NCBI GenBank assembly: GCA_018001015.1
Contig: JAGNIV010000009.1
Span: forward strand, 62,001-126,000
Length of the DNA stretch: 64,000 nucleotides
Direction of reading: 5' to 3'
Source of the DNA: Phenylobacterium sp.
Lineage (GTDB): Bacteria > Pseudomonadota > Alphaproteobacteria > Caulobacterales > Caulobacteraceae
Made by a program: the position numbers and the translations under genes. This document shows, piece after piece, positions 56,310 through 64,000 of this stretch. Each line of letters starts with the position of its first letter. Position 1 is the stretch's first letter. The notes under the pieces are model-generated. The model was not told where the DNA came from. It worked only from the letters and a program-made list of their open reading frames with translations, and did not search any database.

Positions 56310-56909
56310 GTGCTGTTCACGGCGATGTCAGACGGCCGGTTCGATCTCGCGGGCCGCGAGACCCGATGCGCGCTGGGCAAGGGCGGGGTGATCGCCGCCG
56401 CCGACAAGCGCGAGGGGGACGGCTGTTCGCCGCTCGGGGTCTGGCCGATCCGCCACGTCCTGTACCGGCCCGACAGGATGCCGCAGCCGGCGACCCGCCT
56501 GCCGATCCAGGCTCTCAAGCCCAATGACGGCTGGTGCGACGCCCCGGGCGATCCCAACTACAACCGCCCCGTCGCCCTGCCCTACCCGGCCAGCGCCGAA
56601 ACCCTCTGGCGGGAGGACAAGGTCTACGACTTCATCCTGGTCCTGGCCCACAACGACGATCCAGTCGTGCCGCTGGTGGGCTCAGCCATCTTCCTGCATG
56701 TGGCGCGGCCCAACTGGGAGCCCACCGAGGGCTGCGTCGCGCTGCAGGCCTGGGACGTGCTGGAGCTGATCGGCAAGGCCGAGCCGGGATCGGCGGTCTC
56801 CATCGTCGACGTCAATCCGCACCCGTTCCTGGACGCCATGGAACAGATGGACGAGGCGCGAAAGCCGACGCGACCGACCCTGAACGTCCTAACCCCGCGG
56901 TCCAAATAG
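56310..56909 (+). CDS. L,D-transpeptidase family (YkuD-like) protein
   Basis: A 199-residue protein of the COG3786-like YkuD group: the active-site motif AIFLHVARPNWEPTEGCVAL holds His and the nucleophile Cys (within TEGCVAL). Family enzymes form 3-3 peptidoglycan crosslinks or attach lipoproteins. No obvious signal peptide is seen, unusual for a cell-wall enzyme, so the location is uncertain. GTG at 56310 has AGGGGA 7 nt upstream. Its end overlaps the convergent YggS gene by 21 nt. Confidence 0.87.
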   Translation: MLFTAMSDGRFDLAGRETRCALGKGGVIAAADKREGDGCSPLGVWPIRHVLYRPDRMPQPATRLPIQALKPNDGWCDAPGDPNYNRPVALPYPASAETLWREDKVYDFILVLAHNDDPVVPLVGSAIFLHVARPNWEPTEGCVALQAWDVLELIGKAEPGSAVSIVDVNPHPFLDAMEQMDEARKPTRPTLNVLTPRSK

Positions 56910-57554
56910 GGCCGAGCCCACCCGCACGCTGGTGGCCCCGAACTGCACCGCGGTCTCGAAGTCATCACTCATCCCCATGGACAGCCTTTCGACCCCGTTG
57001 CGGGCGGCGATCTTGGCCAGCAGGGCGAAGTGCGGCCCCGCCGGCTCTTGGGCGGGCGGAATGCACATCAGGCCCTCGATCGTCAGACCATGGACGTCGC
57101 GGCAGGCGGCGATGAAGGCGTCGGCCTCGGCAGGGATCACCCCGGCCTTCTGATCTTCCTCGCCGGTGTTGACCTGCACATAGAGGCGCGGCGCCTTGCC
57201 CCGCCGGGCGATCTCTTCGGCCAGGGCGGCGGCCAGCTTCTCACGGTCCAGGGTCTCGATGACGTCGAAGAAGGCCACGGCCTCCTTGACCTTGTTGGTC
57301 TGCAGCGGCCCGATCAGCCGCAGCTCGACGCCCTCGCGGTGAGGGCCCCAAGCCGCCATGGCGTCCTGCACGCGGTTCTCGCCGAACACCGCCTGGCCGG
57401 TCCGCAGGATCGTCGCCACCCGCTCCCAGGGCTGTTGCTTGGACACCGCCACCAGGGTCACATCCCCGGGTTCACGCCCGCAGGCCTTCGCCGCGGCGGC
57501 GATACGCGCCAGAATGTCGGCGCGGGCGGCGGCGGGATCGAAGGAGCGGGTCAT
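56889..57554 (-). CDS. YggS/PLPBP pyridoxal-phosphate homeostasis protein
   Basis: A 221-residue alanine-racemase-like barrel. The PLP lysine is in VTLVAVSKQQPWE; GENRVQDAM, LRLIGPLQTNKVKEAV and SMGMSDDFETAVQFGATSVRVGSALFG are family signatures. It binds PLP without known enzymatic activity and keeps vitamin B6 pools balanced. The ATG at 57554 is chosen because an upstream start would overlap the divergent TenI-like gene. Confidence 0.95.
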   Translation of the reverse strand: MTRSFDPAAARADILARIAAAAKACGREPGDVTLVAVSKQQPWERVATILRTGQAVFGENRVQDAMAAWGPHREGVELRLIGPLQTNKVKEAVAFFDVIETLDREKLAAALAEEIARRGKAPRLYVQVNTGEEDQKAGVIPAEADAFIAACRDVHGLTIEGLMCIPPAQEPAGPHFALLAKIAARNGVERLSMGMSDDFETAVQFGATSVRVGSALFGPRG

Positions 57555-57570
57555 AGCTGGGTTCTGGACA

Positions 57571-58182
57571 GTGGCGCGGACGGGGGCCTGCTTACGGCGG
57601 TGCGCGCTCACGCGAAAGCCCCTGCCCCACCTGCTCTATTTCACCGATCCGGTGCGCACCCCCGATCCTGAGGCCGTCGCAGGCCGACTGCCCAGGGGTT
57701 CGGCTATCGTCTACCGGACCTTTGGCGCAGCGGACGCTGAGGCCGTGGCCCTGCGCCTGAAGGCGATCGCGCGCCGGCGTGGCCTCAAGCTACTGATCGG
57801 CGCGGACGAGGCGCTGGCCGCAAGGGTCGGCGCCGATGGCGTCCACCTGCCCGAGCGCTCGGCCGCGCAAGCCGCTCGCATCGGCGCGCGTCGTCCGAAT
57901 TGGCTGATCACGGCCGCCGCCCATAGTCCCCGCGCGGCCCGCGCCCCGGTCGACGCCGTCGTGGTCTCGGCGATCTTCCCATCGAACAGCCCCTCGGCGG
58001 GAAGGCCCCTAGGGGCGATGCGGCTGGCGCAGATTGTCCGTCTAGGCGGGCCGCCAGTCTATGCCCTCGGCGGTGTGAACCAGGCCACCGCAGCGCGGCT
58101 GTTGGCCACAGGCGTCGTGGGGATCGCGGGGGTGGAGGTGTTTCTTTCCTCCCCTCTGGCGAAGCGTAGGGGAGAGAGGTAG
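57571..58182 (+). CDS. thiamine phosphate synthase/TenI-like protein
   Basis: A 203-residue TIM-barrel-like protein with LYFTDPVRTPDPEAV, LLIGADEALAARVGADGVHLPE, DAVVVSAIFPSNSPSAGRPLGAMRL and YALGGVNQATAARLLATGVVGIAG. These match the ThiE/TenI fold, including the HLPE and phosphate-binding loops, but the pyrophosphate loop K/DS pair of true ThiE is not clear, so it may be a TenI-like paralogue. No ATG suits; the GTG at 57571 is the first usable start. It diverges from the YggS gene by 16 nt. Confidence 0.82.
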   Translation: MARTGACLRRCALTRKPLPHLLYFTDPVRTPDPEAVAGRLPRGSAIVYRTFGAADAEAVALRLKAIARRRGLKLLIGADEALAARVGADGVHLPERSAAQAARIGARRPNWLITAAAHSPRAARAPVDAVVVSAIFPSNSPSAGRPLGAMRLAQIVRLGGPPVYALGGVNQATAARLLATGVVGIAGVEVFLSSPLAKRRGER

Positions 58183-58241
58183 GGGCGGCCGGAATCAAAA
58201 AGCCGCCCGAAGGCGGCTCATTTGGTGGAGGATGAAAACCC

Positions 58242-58625
58242 TTAGAACTTGAAGGCGGTCTCAAGGCGGACGCGCGGGGCGCCTTCCTGCGGCTCAGTCT
58301 TCTTGTACATGGGGGTTTCCTTCTCCCCGAGGGCGACAGCGCCGCCCACCCGAAGCGACGGCGTCACACGGAAATAGGCGCCCGCCTGAACATCGTTCCA
58401 CTGCCGGTCGCGGCCATCCGGTTCCTGCAGGTTGAGCGTGACCCCCCAGCGCCCCTTGCGCGCATCGAACTTCAACGCCTTGGCCGCCTGAGGCGACGCC
58501 AGCGCCGAAGTCTCGCTACGCACGGAAAAGTCGGTGGTCTTCTTCGTCGTCTGGGCATGAGCCATCGATCCGGCGCTCGAGATGAGAGCCGCGCCGACCA
58601 GCGCCATGACCGTCCGATTGAACAT
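58242..58625 (-). CDS. NtrZ-like periplasmic protein
   Basis: A 127-residue protein with a signal peptide (residues 1-22, ending GSMAHA) and a short beta-rich domain: KFDARKGRWGVTLNLQEPDGRDRQWNDVQAGAYFRVTPSLRVGGAVALGE, ending VRLETAFKF. This pattern matches Caulobacter NtrZ, a periplasmic protein that affects the NtrY kinase and stalk/nitrogen regulation. No ntrY is in the window. A GTG 6 nt upstream (58631) is another possible start. Confidence 0.7.
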   Translation of the reverse strand: MFNRTVMALVGAALISSAGSMAHAQTTKKTTDFSVRSETSALASPQAAKALKFDARKGRWGVTLNLQEPDGRDRQWNDVQAGAYFRVTPSLRVGGAVALGEKETPMYKKTEPQEGAPRVRLETAFKF

Positions 58626-58787
58626 AACCACCTATATGGCCCCTAAGCCCCGGCCCCGCCATGAAGAGCGAGACCGTTGATGCGATTAAAGTCGCCCTGT
58701 GAGTGAGGTCAACACGCCAAGGCGCCGCAGGCCGCCTCTGTGGGCAGATGGTTGGCGCCTGTGGCGGCAGAGCCACGCGATTCCTGT

Positions 58788-58814
58788 TTGGCGCCGCTTT
58801 GGGCGTTGCTATAG
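58788..58814 (+). promoter_or_regulatory. housekeeping-type promoter of the DUF3576 gene
   Basis: TTGGCGC (58788-58794) with a 13-nt spacer and GCTATAG (58808-58814) match the Caulobacter sigma-73 consensus (TTGACGS, 10-14 nt, GCTANAWC) at most positions. It lies 68 nt before the ATG at 58882. Confidence 0.6.
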
Positions 58815-58881
58815 AGGCATCCGGCGCGGGGGCGGCGACGCGGCGAGATACCGACGCGAAACAGCGACTGGGAGCGGATAT

Positions 58882-59385
58882 ATGCCGTTTGTGCGTGGAG
58901 TTTGGATGCGTGGCGTGGCGACGGGGGTCTTGGCCCTCAGCCTTTCGGCGCTCGCGGCCTGCTCGAGTAGTGGCCCGAAGACCTTCCAGACCCAGGAAGA
59001 GGGCGGCGGCGTGTTCGGCCTCGGACGCTCTAAGTCGGCTGCGGCCGCCGAGCAGCCGACCATCGGCGTCAACGGCTACCTGTGGCGGGCGACCCTCGAC
59101 ACCCTGGCCTTCATGCCCCTCGCCTCGGCCGACCCCTACGGCGGTGTGGTGATCACCGACTGGTACATCAATCCGGAAAAGGCCGACGAGCGCTTCAAGT
59201 GCACGGTCTATATCCTGGATGCGCGCCTGCGCGCCGACGGCCTGAACGTGGCGGTCTTCAAGCAGACTCGCGACGCCTCGGGGACCTGGGTCGATGCGCC
59301 CTCGGCCAGCCAGACCGAGACCGACATCGAAAACGCCATCCTGACCAAGGCGCGTCAGCTTAAGCTCTCGAACATCCGAGGCTGA
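58882..59385 (+). CDS. DUF3576 lipoprotein
   Basis: A 167-residue protein with a lipoprotein signal (LSLSALAAC, lipobox Cys at about residue 27) and a conserved domain GVNGYLWRATLDTLAFMPLASADPYGGVVITDWY, typical of DUF3576. Function unknown; probably anchored in the outer membrane. The ATG at 58882 follows GGGAG by about 7 nt. It precedes leuS by 119 nt, the common alphaproteobacterial order. Confidence 0.88.
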   Translation: MPFVRGVWMRGVATGVLALSLSALAACSSSGPKTFQTQEEGGGVFGLGRSKSAAAAEQPTIGVNGYLWRATLDTLAFMPLASADPYGGVVITDWYINPEKADERFKCTVYILDARLRADGLNVAVFKQTRDASGTWVDAPSASQTETDIENAILTKARQLKLSNIRG

Positions 59386-59504
59386 CGCCTCCGACGCGTT
59401 CGGGGATCTGACAAATACCGGGCGCGCCGAACACATCAGGTCGGCGCGCTCTCGGCGTGTCCGGCCGCTTCCCTTCCCCAGTGAAAGCGCGCTAAGCCCC
59501 CGCC

Positions 59505-62090
59505 ATGGCCCGGTACAATCCCAAAGAAGTCGAACCCAAGTGGCGTAAGGCCTGGGCCGACGCTGACGTGTTCCGCGCGGAGATCGATCACGCGCGTCCG
59601 AAATACTATGCGCTGGAGATGTTCCCCTATCCGTCGGGGAGCCTGCACATGGGCCATGTGCGCAACTACACGCTGGGCGACGCCAACGCCCGGTTCAAGC
59701 GCGCCCGGGGCTTCAACGTCCTGCACCCGATGGGCTGGGACGGCTTTGGCCTGCCCGCCGAGAACGCCGCCATGGAGCGCGGCGTCGATCCCCGCGCCTG
59801 GACCTACGCCAATATCGACAAGATGCGCGCCGAGCTGAAGCAGCTGGGCCTGTCCATCGACTGGTCCCGTGAGTTCGCCACCTGCGACCCGGCCTATTAC
59901 GGTCAGCAGCAGGCCTGGTTCATCGACCTGATGGCGCGCGGCATGGTCTATCGCCGCGAGGGCGTGGTGAACTGGGACCCGGTCGACCAGACCGTCCTGG
60001 CCAATGAGCAGGTGGTGGACGGCCGCGGCTGGCGCTCGGGCGCGGTGGTGGAGAAGCGCAAGCTGAACCAGTGGTTCATGCGCATCACCGACTATGCCGA
60101 CGACCTGCTGGAGGGCCTGAAGACCCTGGACCGCTGGCCCGACAAGGTCCGGCTGATGCAGGAGAACTGGATCGGCCGCTCCAAGGGCCTGAAGTTCAGC
60201 TTCAAGTTCGCCGACGCCGCGCCCGATGGCTTCGACGCCGGCCTGGAGGTCTACACCACCCGTCCCGACACCCTCTACGGCGCGAGCTTTGTCGGCGTGG
60301 CGCCCGATCACCCGCTGGCCCAGCAGATCGCCGCCGCCGATCCCAGGGCTGCGGCCTTCATCGAGGCCTGCCGCAAGGGCGGCGCCTCGGAGGCCGAGAT
60401 CGAGACCGCCGAGAAGATCGGCTTCGACACCGGCCTGACCGTGGCCCATCCCTTCGATCCCACTTGGCGGCTGCCGGTCTGGATCGCCAACTTCATCCTG
60501 ATGGACTACGGCACGGGCGCGATCTTCGCCTGCCCGGCCCACGACCAACGCGACCTGGATTTCGCGCGCAAGTACGACCTGCCGGTCACCGCGGTGGTCC
60601 TGCCCCCTGGCGAGGATCCTGAGACCTATCGCGTGGACACTGAGGCCTATACCGGCCCCGGCGTCATCTTCCACTCCGACGATCTGGACGGGTTGGAGAT
60701 CGAGGCCGCCAAGGCCGCGGCCATCGCCAAGATTGAGGCCCAGGGCCTGGGCCAGGGCGCCACCGTCTTCCGCCTGCGCGACTGGGGCGTGGCCCGCCAG
60801 CGCGGCTGGGGCTGCCCGGTGCCGGTGGTCCATTGCGACAAGTGCGGCGTCGTGGCCGTGCCGAAAAGCCAGCTGCCCGTGGCCCTGCCCGAGGACCTGG
60901 ACTTCTCCAAGCCCGGCAACGCCCTGGCGCGCCATCCCACCTGGAAAGAGACGAGTTGCCCCGAGTGCGGCGGCCCCGCGACGCGGGAGACCGACACCCT
61001 CGACACCTTCGTGGACTCGTCCTGGTATTTCGCCCGCTTCACCGACCCCACCGCCGCCGACCCCATCGACAAGGCGGCCGCCGACTACTGGATGCCGGTG
61101 GACCAGTATGTCGGCGGGATCGAGCACGCGGTCCTGCACCTGCTCTATGCCCGCTTCCTGAACCGCGCCCTGTCGGACGCCGGCATGCTGGAGGCCAAGG
61201 AGCCCTTCGCGGGGCTGTTCACCCAGGGCATGGTGACCCACGAGACCTATCGCCTGCAGAACGGCGACTGGGTCGAGCCCAAGGACTTGGAGATCACGAC
61301 GGAGGGCAATACGCGCCGCGCCGTGCGCATCTCCGACGGCCAGCCGGTGATCATCGGCGACATCGAGAAGATGTCGAAGTCCAAGCGCAACACCGTGGCG
61401 CCGGGGGATATCTTCGAGGTCTACGGCGTCGACGCCGCGCGGCTGTTCGTGCTGTCCGACAGCCCGCCCGAGCGGGACTCCATCTGGTCCGCCTCCGGGG
61501 TCGAGGGCGCCTGGCGCTTCGTCAACCGGGTCTGGGCCGAGTTCGACGCCCAGCCCGAAACGGTCGCGGCGGCCGACATCGCCGCCGACCCCAAGGCCGT
61601 GGCCCTGCGGGTCATCACCCACCGCACCGTCAAGGCGGTCACCGAGGCCGTGGAGGGCTTCCGGTTCAACTCCGGCATCGCCCGCCTGTACGAGTTCCTG
61701 AACGCCCTGAAGGCCGCTCCGGCGGAGGGCGCCTCGCCCGCCCTGCTGGCCGCCCGCTCCGAGGCCCTGTCGGTCTTCGCCCGCCTGGTCTCCCCCTTCA
61801 CGCCCCACCTGGCCGAGGAGGCCTGGGCTCGCATCGGTGGGGACGGCATGGTGGTCTCCGCCCCCTGGCCCGACTTCGATCCGGCCCTGACCGAGGACGC
61901 CGTCCGCATCCTGCCGGTTCAGGTCAACGGCAAGCGCCGGGGCGAGATTTCCGCGCCCGCAGGGGCCGAACCGGCCGACGTCGAGAAGATGGTGCTTGAC
62001 GATCCGGAGATCGCACGGCGCCTTGAGGGCCTCACCATCCGCAAGGTCATCGTGGTGAAGGACCGTATCGTCAACATCGTGGCAAGCTGA
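59505..62090 (+). CDS. leuS: leucyl-tRNA synthetase
   Basis: An 861-residue class Ia synthetase: HIGH motif in [19 protein letters not shown] (about 42-60), editing domain with [10 protein letters not shown]-type [11 protein letters not shown] and [15 protein letters not shown], and KMSKS in [12 protein letters not shown]. It charges and edits Leu-tRNA. The stop is followed 5 nt later by lptE; leuS, lptE and holA form one unit. Confidence 0.98.
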   Translation: MARYNPKEVEPKWRKAWADADVFRAEIDHARPKYYALEMFPYPSGSLHMGHVRNYTLGDANARFKRARGFNVLHPMGWDGFGLPAENAAMERGVDPRAWTYANIDKMRAELKQLGLSIDWSREFATCDPAYYGQQQAWFIDLMARGMVYRREGVVNWDPVDQTVLANEQVVDGRGWRSGAVVEKRKLNQWFMRITDYADDLLEGLKTLDRWPDKVRLMQENWIGRSKGLKFSFKFADAAPDGFDAGLEVYTTRPDTLYGASFVGVAPDHPLAQQIAAADPRAAAFIEACRKGGASEAEIETAEKIGFDTGLTVAHPFDPTWRLPVWIANFILMDYGTGAIFACPAHDQRDLDFARKYDLPVTAVVLPPGEDPETYRVDTEAYTGPGVIFHSDDLDGLEIEAAKAAAIAKIEAQGLGQGATVFRLRDWGVARQRGWGCPVPVVHCDKCGVVAVPKSQLPVALPEDLDFSKPGNALARHPTWKETSCPECGGPATRETDTLDTFVDSSWYFARFTDPTAADPIDKAAADYWMPVDQYVGGIEHAVLHLLYARFLNRALSDAGMLEAKEPFAGLFTQGMVTHETYRLQNGDWVEPKDLEITTEGNTRRAVRISDGQPVIIGDIEKMSKSKRNTVAPGDIFEVYGVDAARLFVLSDSPPERDSIWSASGVEGAWRFVNRVWAEFDAQPETVAAADIAADPKAVALRVITHRTVKAVTEAVEGFRFNSGIARLYEFLNALKAAPAEGASPALLAARSEALSVFARLVSPFTPHLAEEAWARIGGDGMVVSAPWPDFDPALTEDAVRILPVQVNGKRRGEISAPAGAEPADVEKMVLDDPEIARRLEGLTIRKVIVVKDRIVNIVAS

Positions 62091-62095
62091 GGCAC

Positions 62096-62587
62096 ATGGC
62101 TCGCATCGCAAGCATCGGCGCCCTGGCGCTCGCCGCCCTCGCCCTGGCGGGCTGCGGCTTCACGCCGCTCTATGGCCGCCCCGGTGTGGGAACGACCCTG
62201 TCCTCCGTGCAGGTCTCGGCGCCCACGGGTCGGGCCGGACAGTTGATGCGCGAGCACTTGGACGACGCGCTCTCCCGCGACGCCGGCCTCAAGCCGCAGT
62301 ACCGCATGGACCTGCAGATCTCCGAGCAGCGCTATCCCCGCGGGATCCGGGTCGACAATGTCGCCACCCGTTACGAATACGTGCTGACGGCGGCCTACAC
62401 CCTGGTGTCCACCGCCACCAACATGACGGCCAAGGTGGGGCGCGTCCGGGTCGAGGTGACCTACGACTCGGCTGACCAGCCCTATGCCTCGGTGGCCGCC
62501 CAGCAGGACGCCCAGGACCGCGCCGCCGGCGAAGCGGCCCGCAAGATCGAGCTCGAGCTCGCCACCTGGCTGGCCGGCAAATCCTAG
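62096..62587 (+). CDS. lptE: LPS assembly lipoprotein LptE
   Basis: A 163-residue lipoprotein (lipobox ALAGCGFTPLYG, Cys at residue 20) with a small alpha/beta domain. LptE plugs the LptD barrel in the outer membrane to insert lipopolysaccharide. Sequence conservation is low; the GCGFTPLYG motif after the lipobox and the location between leuS and holA make the call. Length is typical. Confidence 0.93.
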   Translation: MARIASIGALALAALALAGCGFTPLYGRPGVGTTLSSVQVSAPTGRAGQLMREHLDDALSRDAGLKPQYRMDLQISEQRYPRGIRVDNVATRYEYVLTAAYTLVSTATNMTAKVGRVRVEVTYDSADQPYASVAAQQDAQDRAAGEAARKIELELATWLAGKS

Positions 62588-62597
62588 GGCTGGCGCG

Positions 62598-63650
62598 ATG
62601 ATCCTCGCCAAGCGGCCGGACATCGAGCGCTTCCTGGGGTCGCCGGACAAGACCATCCGCGCCGCCCTGATCTATGGCCGCGACATGGGCGTGGTGCGCG
62701 AGCGCGCCAACCAGCTGTCGAAAAAGGTCTGCGATCGCCCCGACGACCCCTTCGACGTCGCCCTGCTCACCGACGGTGACCTGGACGGCGACGGCGCGCG
62801 GCTGGAGGGGGAACTGGCGGCCCAGTCCCTGATGGGTGGCCGCCGCCTGGTGCGGCTGAAGTTCGCCACCGAGAAGGCGGCGCTCGACAAGATGGCCGCC
62901 GAGGCCCTGACCCGCCACGCGGCAGGCGAACTCAACCCCGACGCCTTCCTGCTGATCGAGGCGGGAAACCTCGACCGCAACTCCGCCCTGCGCAAGGCCG
63001 CCGAGAAGGCGCCGGGCGCGGCGACCATCCCCTGCTACGAGGACGAGCCCGGCGACATCGCCCGCCTGGTGCGCGAAGCCCTGGCCAAGGACGGGGTAGG
63101 GCTGACCAGCGAGGCGCTGCAGGTCTTCGTCGGCCGCATGCCCAAGGAGCGCGGTGTCGCCCGCCAGGAGATCGAGCGGCTGGCCCTGTTTCTCGGCCCC
63201 GGCAGCGGCATGACCGCCACGCCCAAGGATCTGGAGGACTTCCTCGGCGTCGAGCCGGAGGCCTCGCTCTCCGACGCCGCCGCCGACGCCTTCGGCGGAC
63301 GCCTGGCTGAAGCCCAGGCCGGCCTGCGCCGCGCCGCCGCTGAAGGGGAGGGCGGTCCCGCCGCCGTCCGGGCGCTGGGCATGTATCTCGGCCGCATGCG
63401 CCGCACCCTGACCCTCGCCAAGTCCGGCGCCGGCCTGCAGGAGGCCGCCAAGGCCTCGGGCGTGTTCTGGAAGAGCGAGCGGGAGTTCCTGCGCCAGGCC
63501 CGCACCTGGACCCTGCCCGAGCTCGACCGCATCCAGCCCGAGGTGCTGGCCGCCGACAAGGCCTGCAAGACCGCCGGCTCCCCCGACGCCCTGATCGCCG
63601 AACGCCTGGCCCTGCAGATCGCCGGCCGCGCCAAGCGGCTGGGCCTCTAA
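62598..63650 (+). CDS. holA: DNA polymerase III subunit delta
   Basis: A 350-residue clamp-loader subunit: IRAALIYGRDMGVVRERANQL, FFDVALL-type DPFDVALLTDGDL, SLMGGRRLVRLKF and a C-terminal helical domain with AEACKT-like DKACKTAGSPDALIAERLALQIA. It opens the beta clamp. ATG at 62598 lies 10 nt after lptE. Its TAA stop overlaps the ATG of the next gene by one base. Confidence 0.95.
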   Translation: MILAKRPDIERFLGSPDKTIRAALIYGRDMGVVRERANQLSKKVCDRPDDPFDVALLTDGDLDGDGARLEGELAAQSLMGGRRLVRLKFATEKAALDKMAAEALTRHAAGELNPDAFLLIEAGNLDRNSALRKAAEKAPGAATIPCYEDEPGDIARLVREALAKDGVGLTSEALQVFVGRMPKERGVARQEIERLALFLGPGSGMTATPKDLEDFLGVEPEASLSDAAADAFGGRLAEAQAGLRRAAAEGEGGPAAVRALGMYLGRMRRTLTLAKSGAGLQEAAKASGVFWKSEREFLRQARTWTLPELDRIQPEVLAADKACKTAGSPDALIAERLALQIAGRAKRLGL

Positions 63651-64000
63651 TGCGGGGACTCCTCCTCGCCGCCGCCCTGCTGGCCACGCCGGCCGCCGCG
63701 CAGACGGATCTGCTGGCGGCCTATGCCACCCCGCAGACCCTGGTCACCCTGCCGGACGGCCGAAAGCTGCACTTCCACTGCTCGGGCCTCGGTGGGCCTC
63801 TGGTGATCCTCGACGCCGGCTGGGGCGCGTCCAGCCTGGCTTGGCGCAGCGTCCAGCCCCAGGTGGCCACCCTGACCCGGGTCTGCGCCATGGACCGGGC
63901 GGGAATGGGCTTCAGCAGCCCCGGCCCGCTGCCGCGGGACACCGCCTCCATCGTCGATGACCTGCATGCGGCCCTGCAGACACCGGCGTTCCCCAGCCCC
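63650..64000 (+). CDS. exported alpha/beta hydrolase, 3' end beyond window
   Basis: At least 117 codons with no stop up to the window edge. A signal peptide (RGLLLAAALLATPAAAQ, about residues 2-18) precedes an alpha/beta hydrolase start: LPDGRKLHFHCSGLGGPLVILDAGWGASSLAWRSVQPQVATLTRVCAMDRAGMGFSSPG, which carries the HG-like oxyanion strand and the DRAGMGFS turn. The nucleophile elbow lies outside the window, so activity cannot be judged. The ATG shares its A with the holA stop. Confidence 0.8.
   Translation, partial: MRGLLLAAALLATPAAAQTDLLAAYATPQTLVTLPDGRKLHFHCSGLGGPLVILDAGWGASSLAWRSVQPQVATLTRVCAMDRAGMGFSSPGPLPRDTASIVDDLHAALQTPAFPSP

Noticed and set aside
59436-62111. 891-codon open frame on the minus strand opposite leuS
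   Set aside because: leuS has all synthetase motifs on the plus strand; the antisense frame is low-complexity Gly/Asp/Val/His-rich shadow sequence.

Overview
The window is a contiguous, very GC-rich chromosomal segment of an alphaproteobacterium, most likely a member of the Caulobacteraceae (Caulobacter/Phenylobacterium type). The evidence is gene order (hemC-hemD-mitofilin-like; leuS-lptE-holA; rsmB-rpe-heparinase-purH; ftsK..lolA-xthA; glnD-murJ-trpS), an NtrZ-like periplasmic protein, and intergenic palindromes carrying GANTC, the methylation site of the cell-cycle methyltransferase CcrM. Genus and species cannot be fixed from sequence alone. I see no rRNA or tRNA genes, CRISPR array, insertion sequence or prophage.

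Layout. 1-2.6 kb: leftward hemC, hemD and a Mic60/mitofilin-like membrane gene. 2.65-8.4 kb: tsaD, gpsA, a YciI protein and a Rieske protein in tight overlap, then a methyltransferase, a SleB-type cell wall hydrolase and a leftward creatininase-family enzyme. 8.4-16.5 kb: a block of palindromes, then acs, an SRPBCC protein, an Rsm22/METTL17-like protein with a four-Cys metal motif, an MDR oxidoreductase, a two-domain M16 protease and a small membrane protein. 16.6-19.4 kb: an arsenic cassette (acr3, arsC, arsR leftward; arsH rightward). 19.4-24.9 kb: leftward rsmB, rpe, heparinase-like gene and purH, with a ZTP-riboswitch-like leader in front of purH. 25.1-31.7 kb: DUF1674/SDHAF4-like gene, a Gly/Ser-rich secreted protein, pyrF, a MarC protein, an SDR, a Usp, trpS and murJ. 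31.7-43 kb: glnD, a UrcA-like protein, mutS, a GNAT, dnaJ, dnaK with a heat-shock-like promoter, an orphan HExxH protein and an AlkB homologue. 43-55.6 kb: a chemoreceptor, a dienelactone hydrolase, ftsK, fabV, a stand-alone lpxA, a hybrid histidine kinase, lolA, a candidate small RNA and xthA. 55.6-64 kb: a response regulator, an L,D-transpeptidase-like protein, a YggS protein, a ThiE/TenI-like protein, an NtrZ-like protein, a DUF3576 lipoprotein, leuS-lptE-holA and a hydrolase truncated by the window edge.

Most genes are housekeeping: tetrapyrrole, purine and pyrimidine synthesis, translation, envelope biogenesis, DNA repair and chaperones. The more unusual content is regulatory or non-coding: (i) the purH leader, with a ribosome-binding site buried in a hairpin; (ii) modular palindromic repeats with TAGAGC-type ends and GANTC sites, including a 104-bp composite present as an inverted pair 12.5 kb apart, whose ends supply stop codons to neighbouring genes; (iii) three 19-bp operator-like units at an exact 22-bp period upstream of the dienelactone hydrolase; (iv) a promoter-to-terminator unit between lolA and xthA that could be a small RNA or a leaderless micro-ORF. 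All calls come from reading the sequence; no database search or folding program was run.
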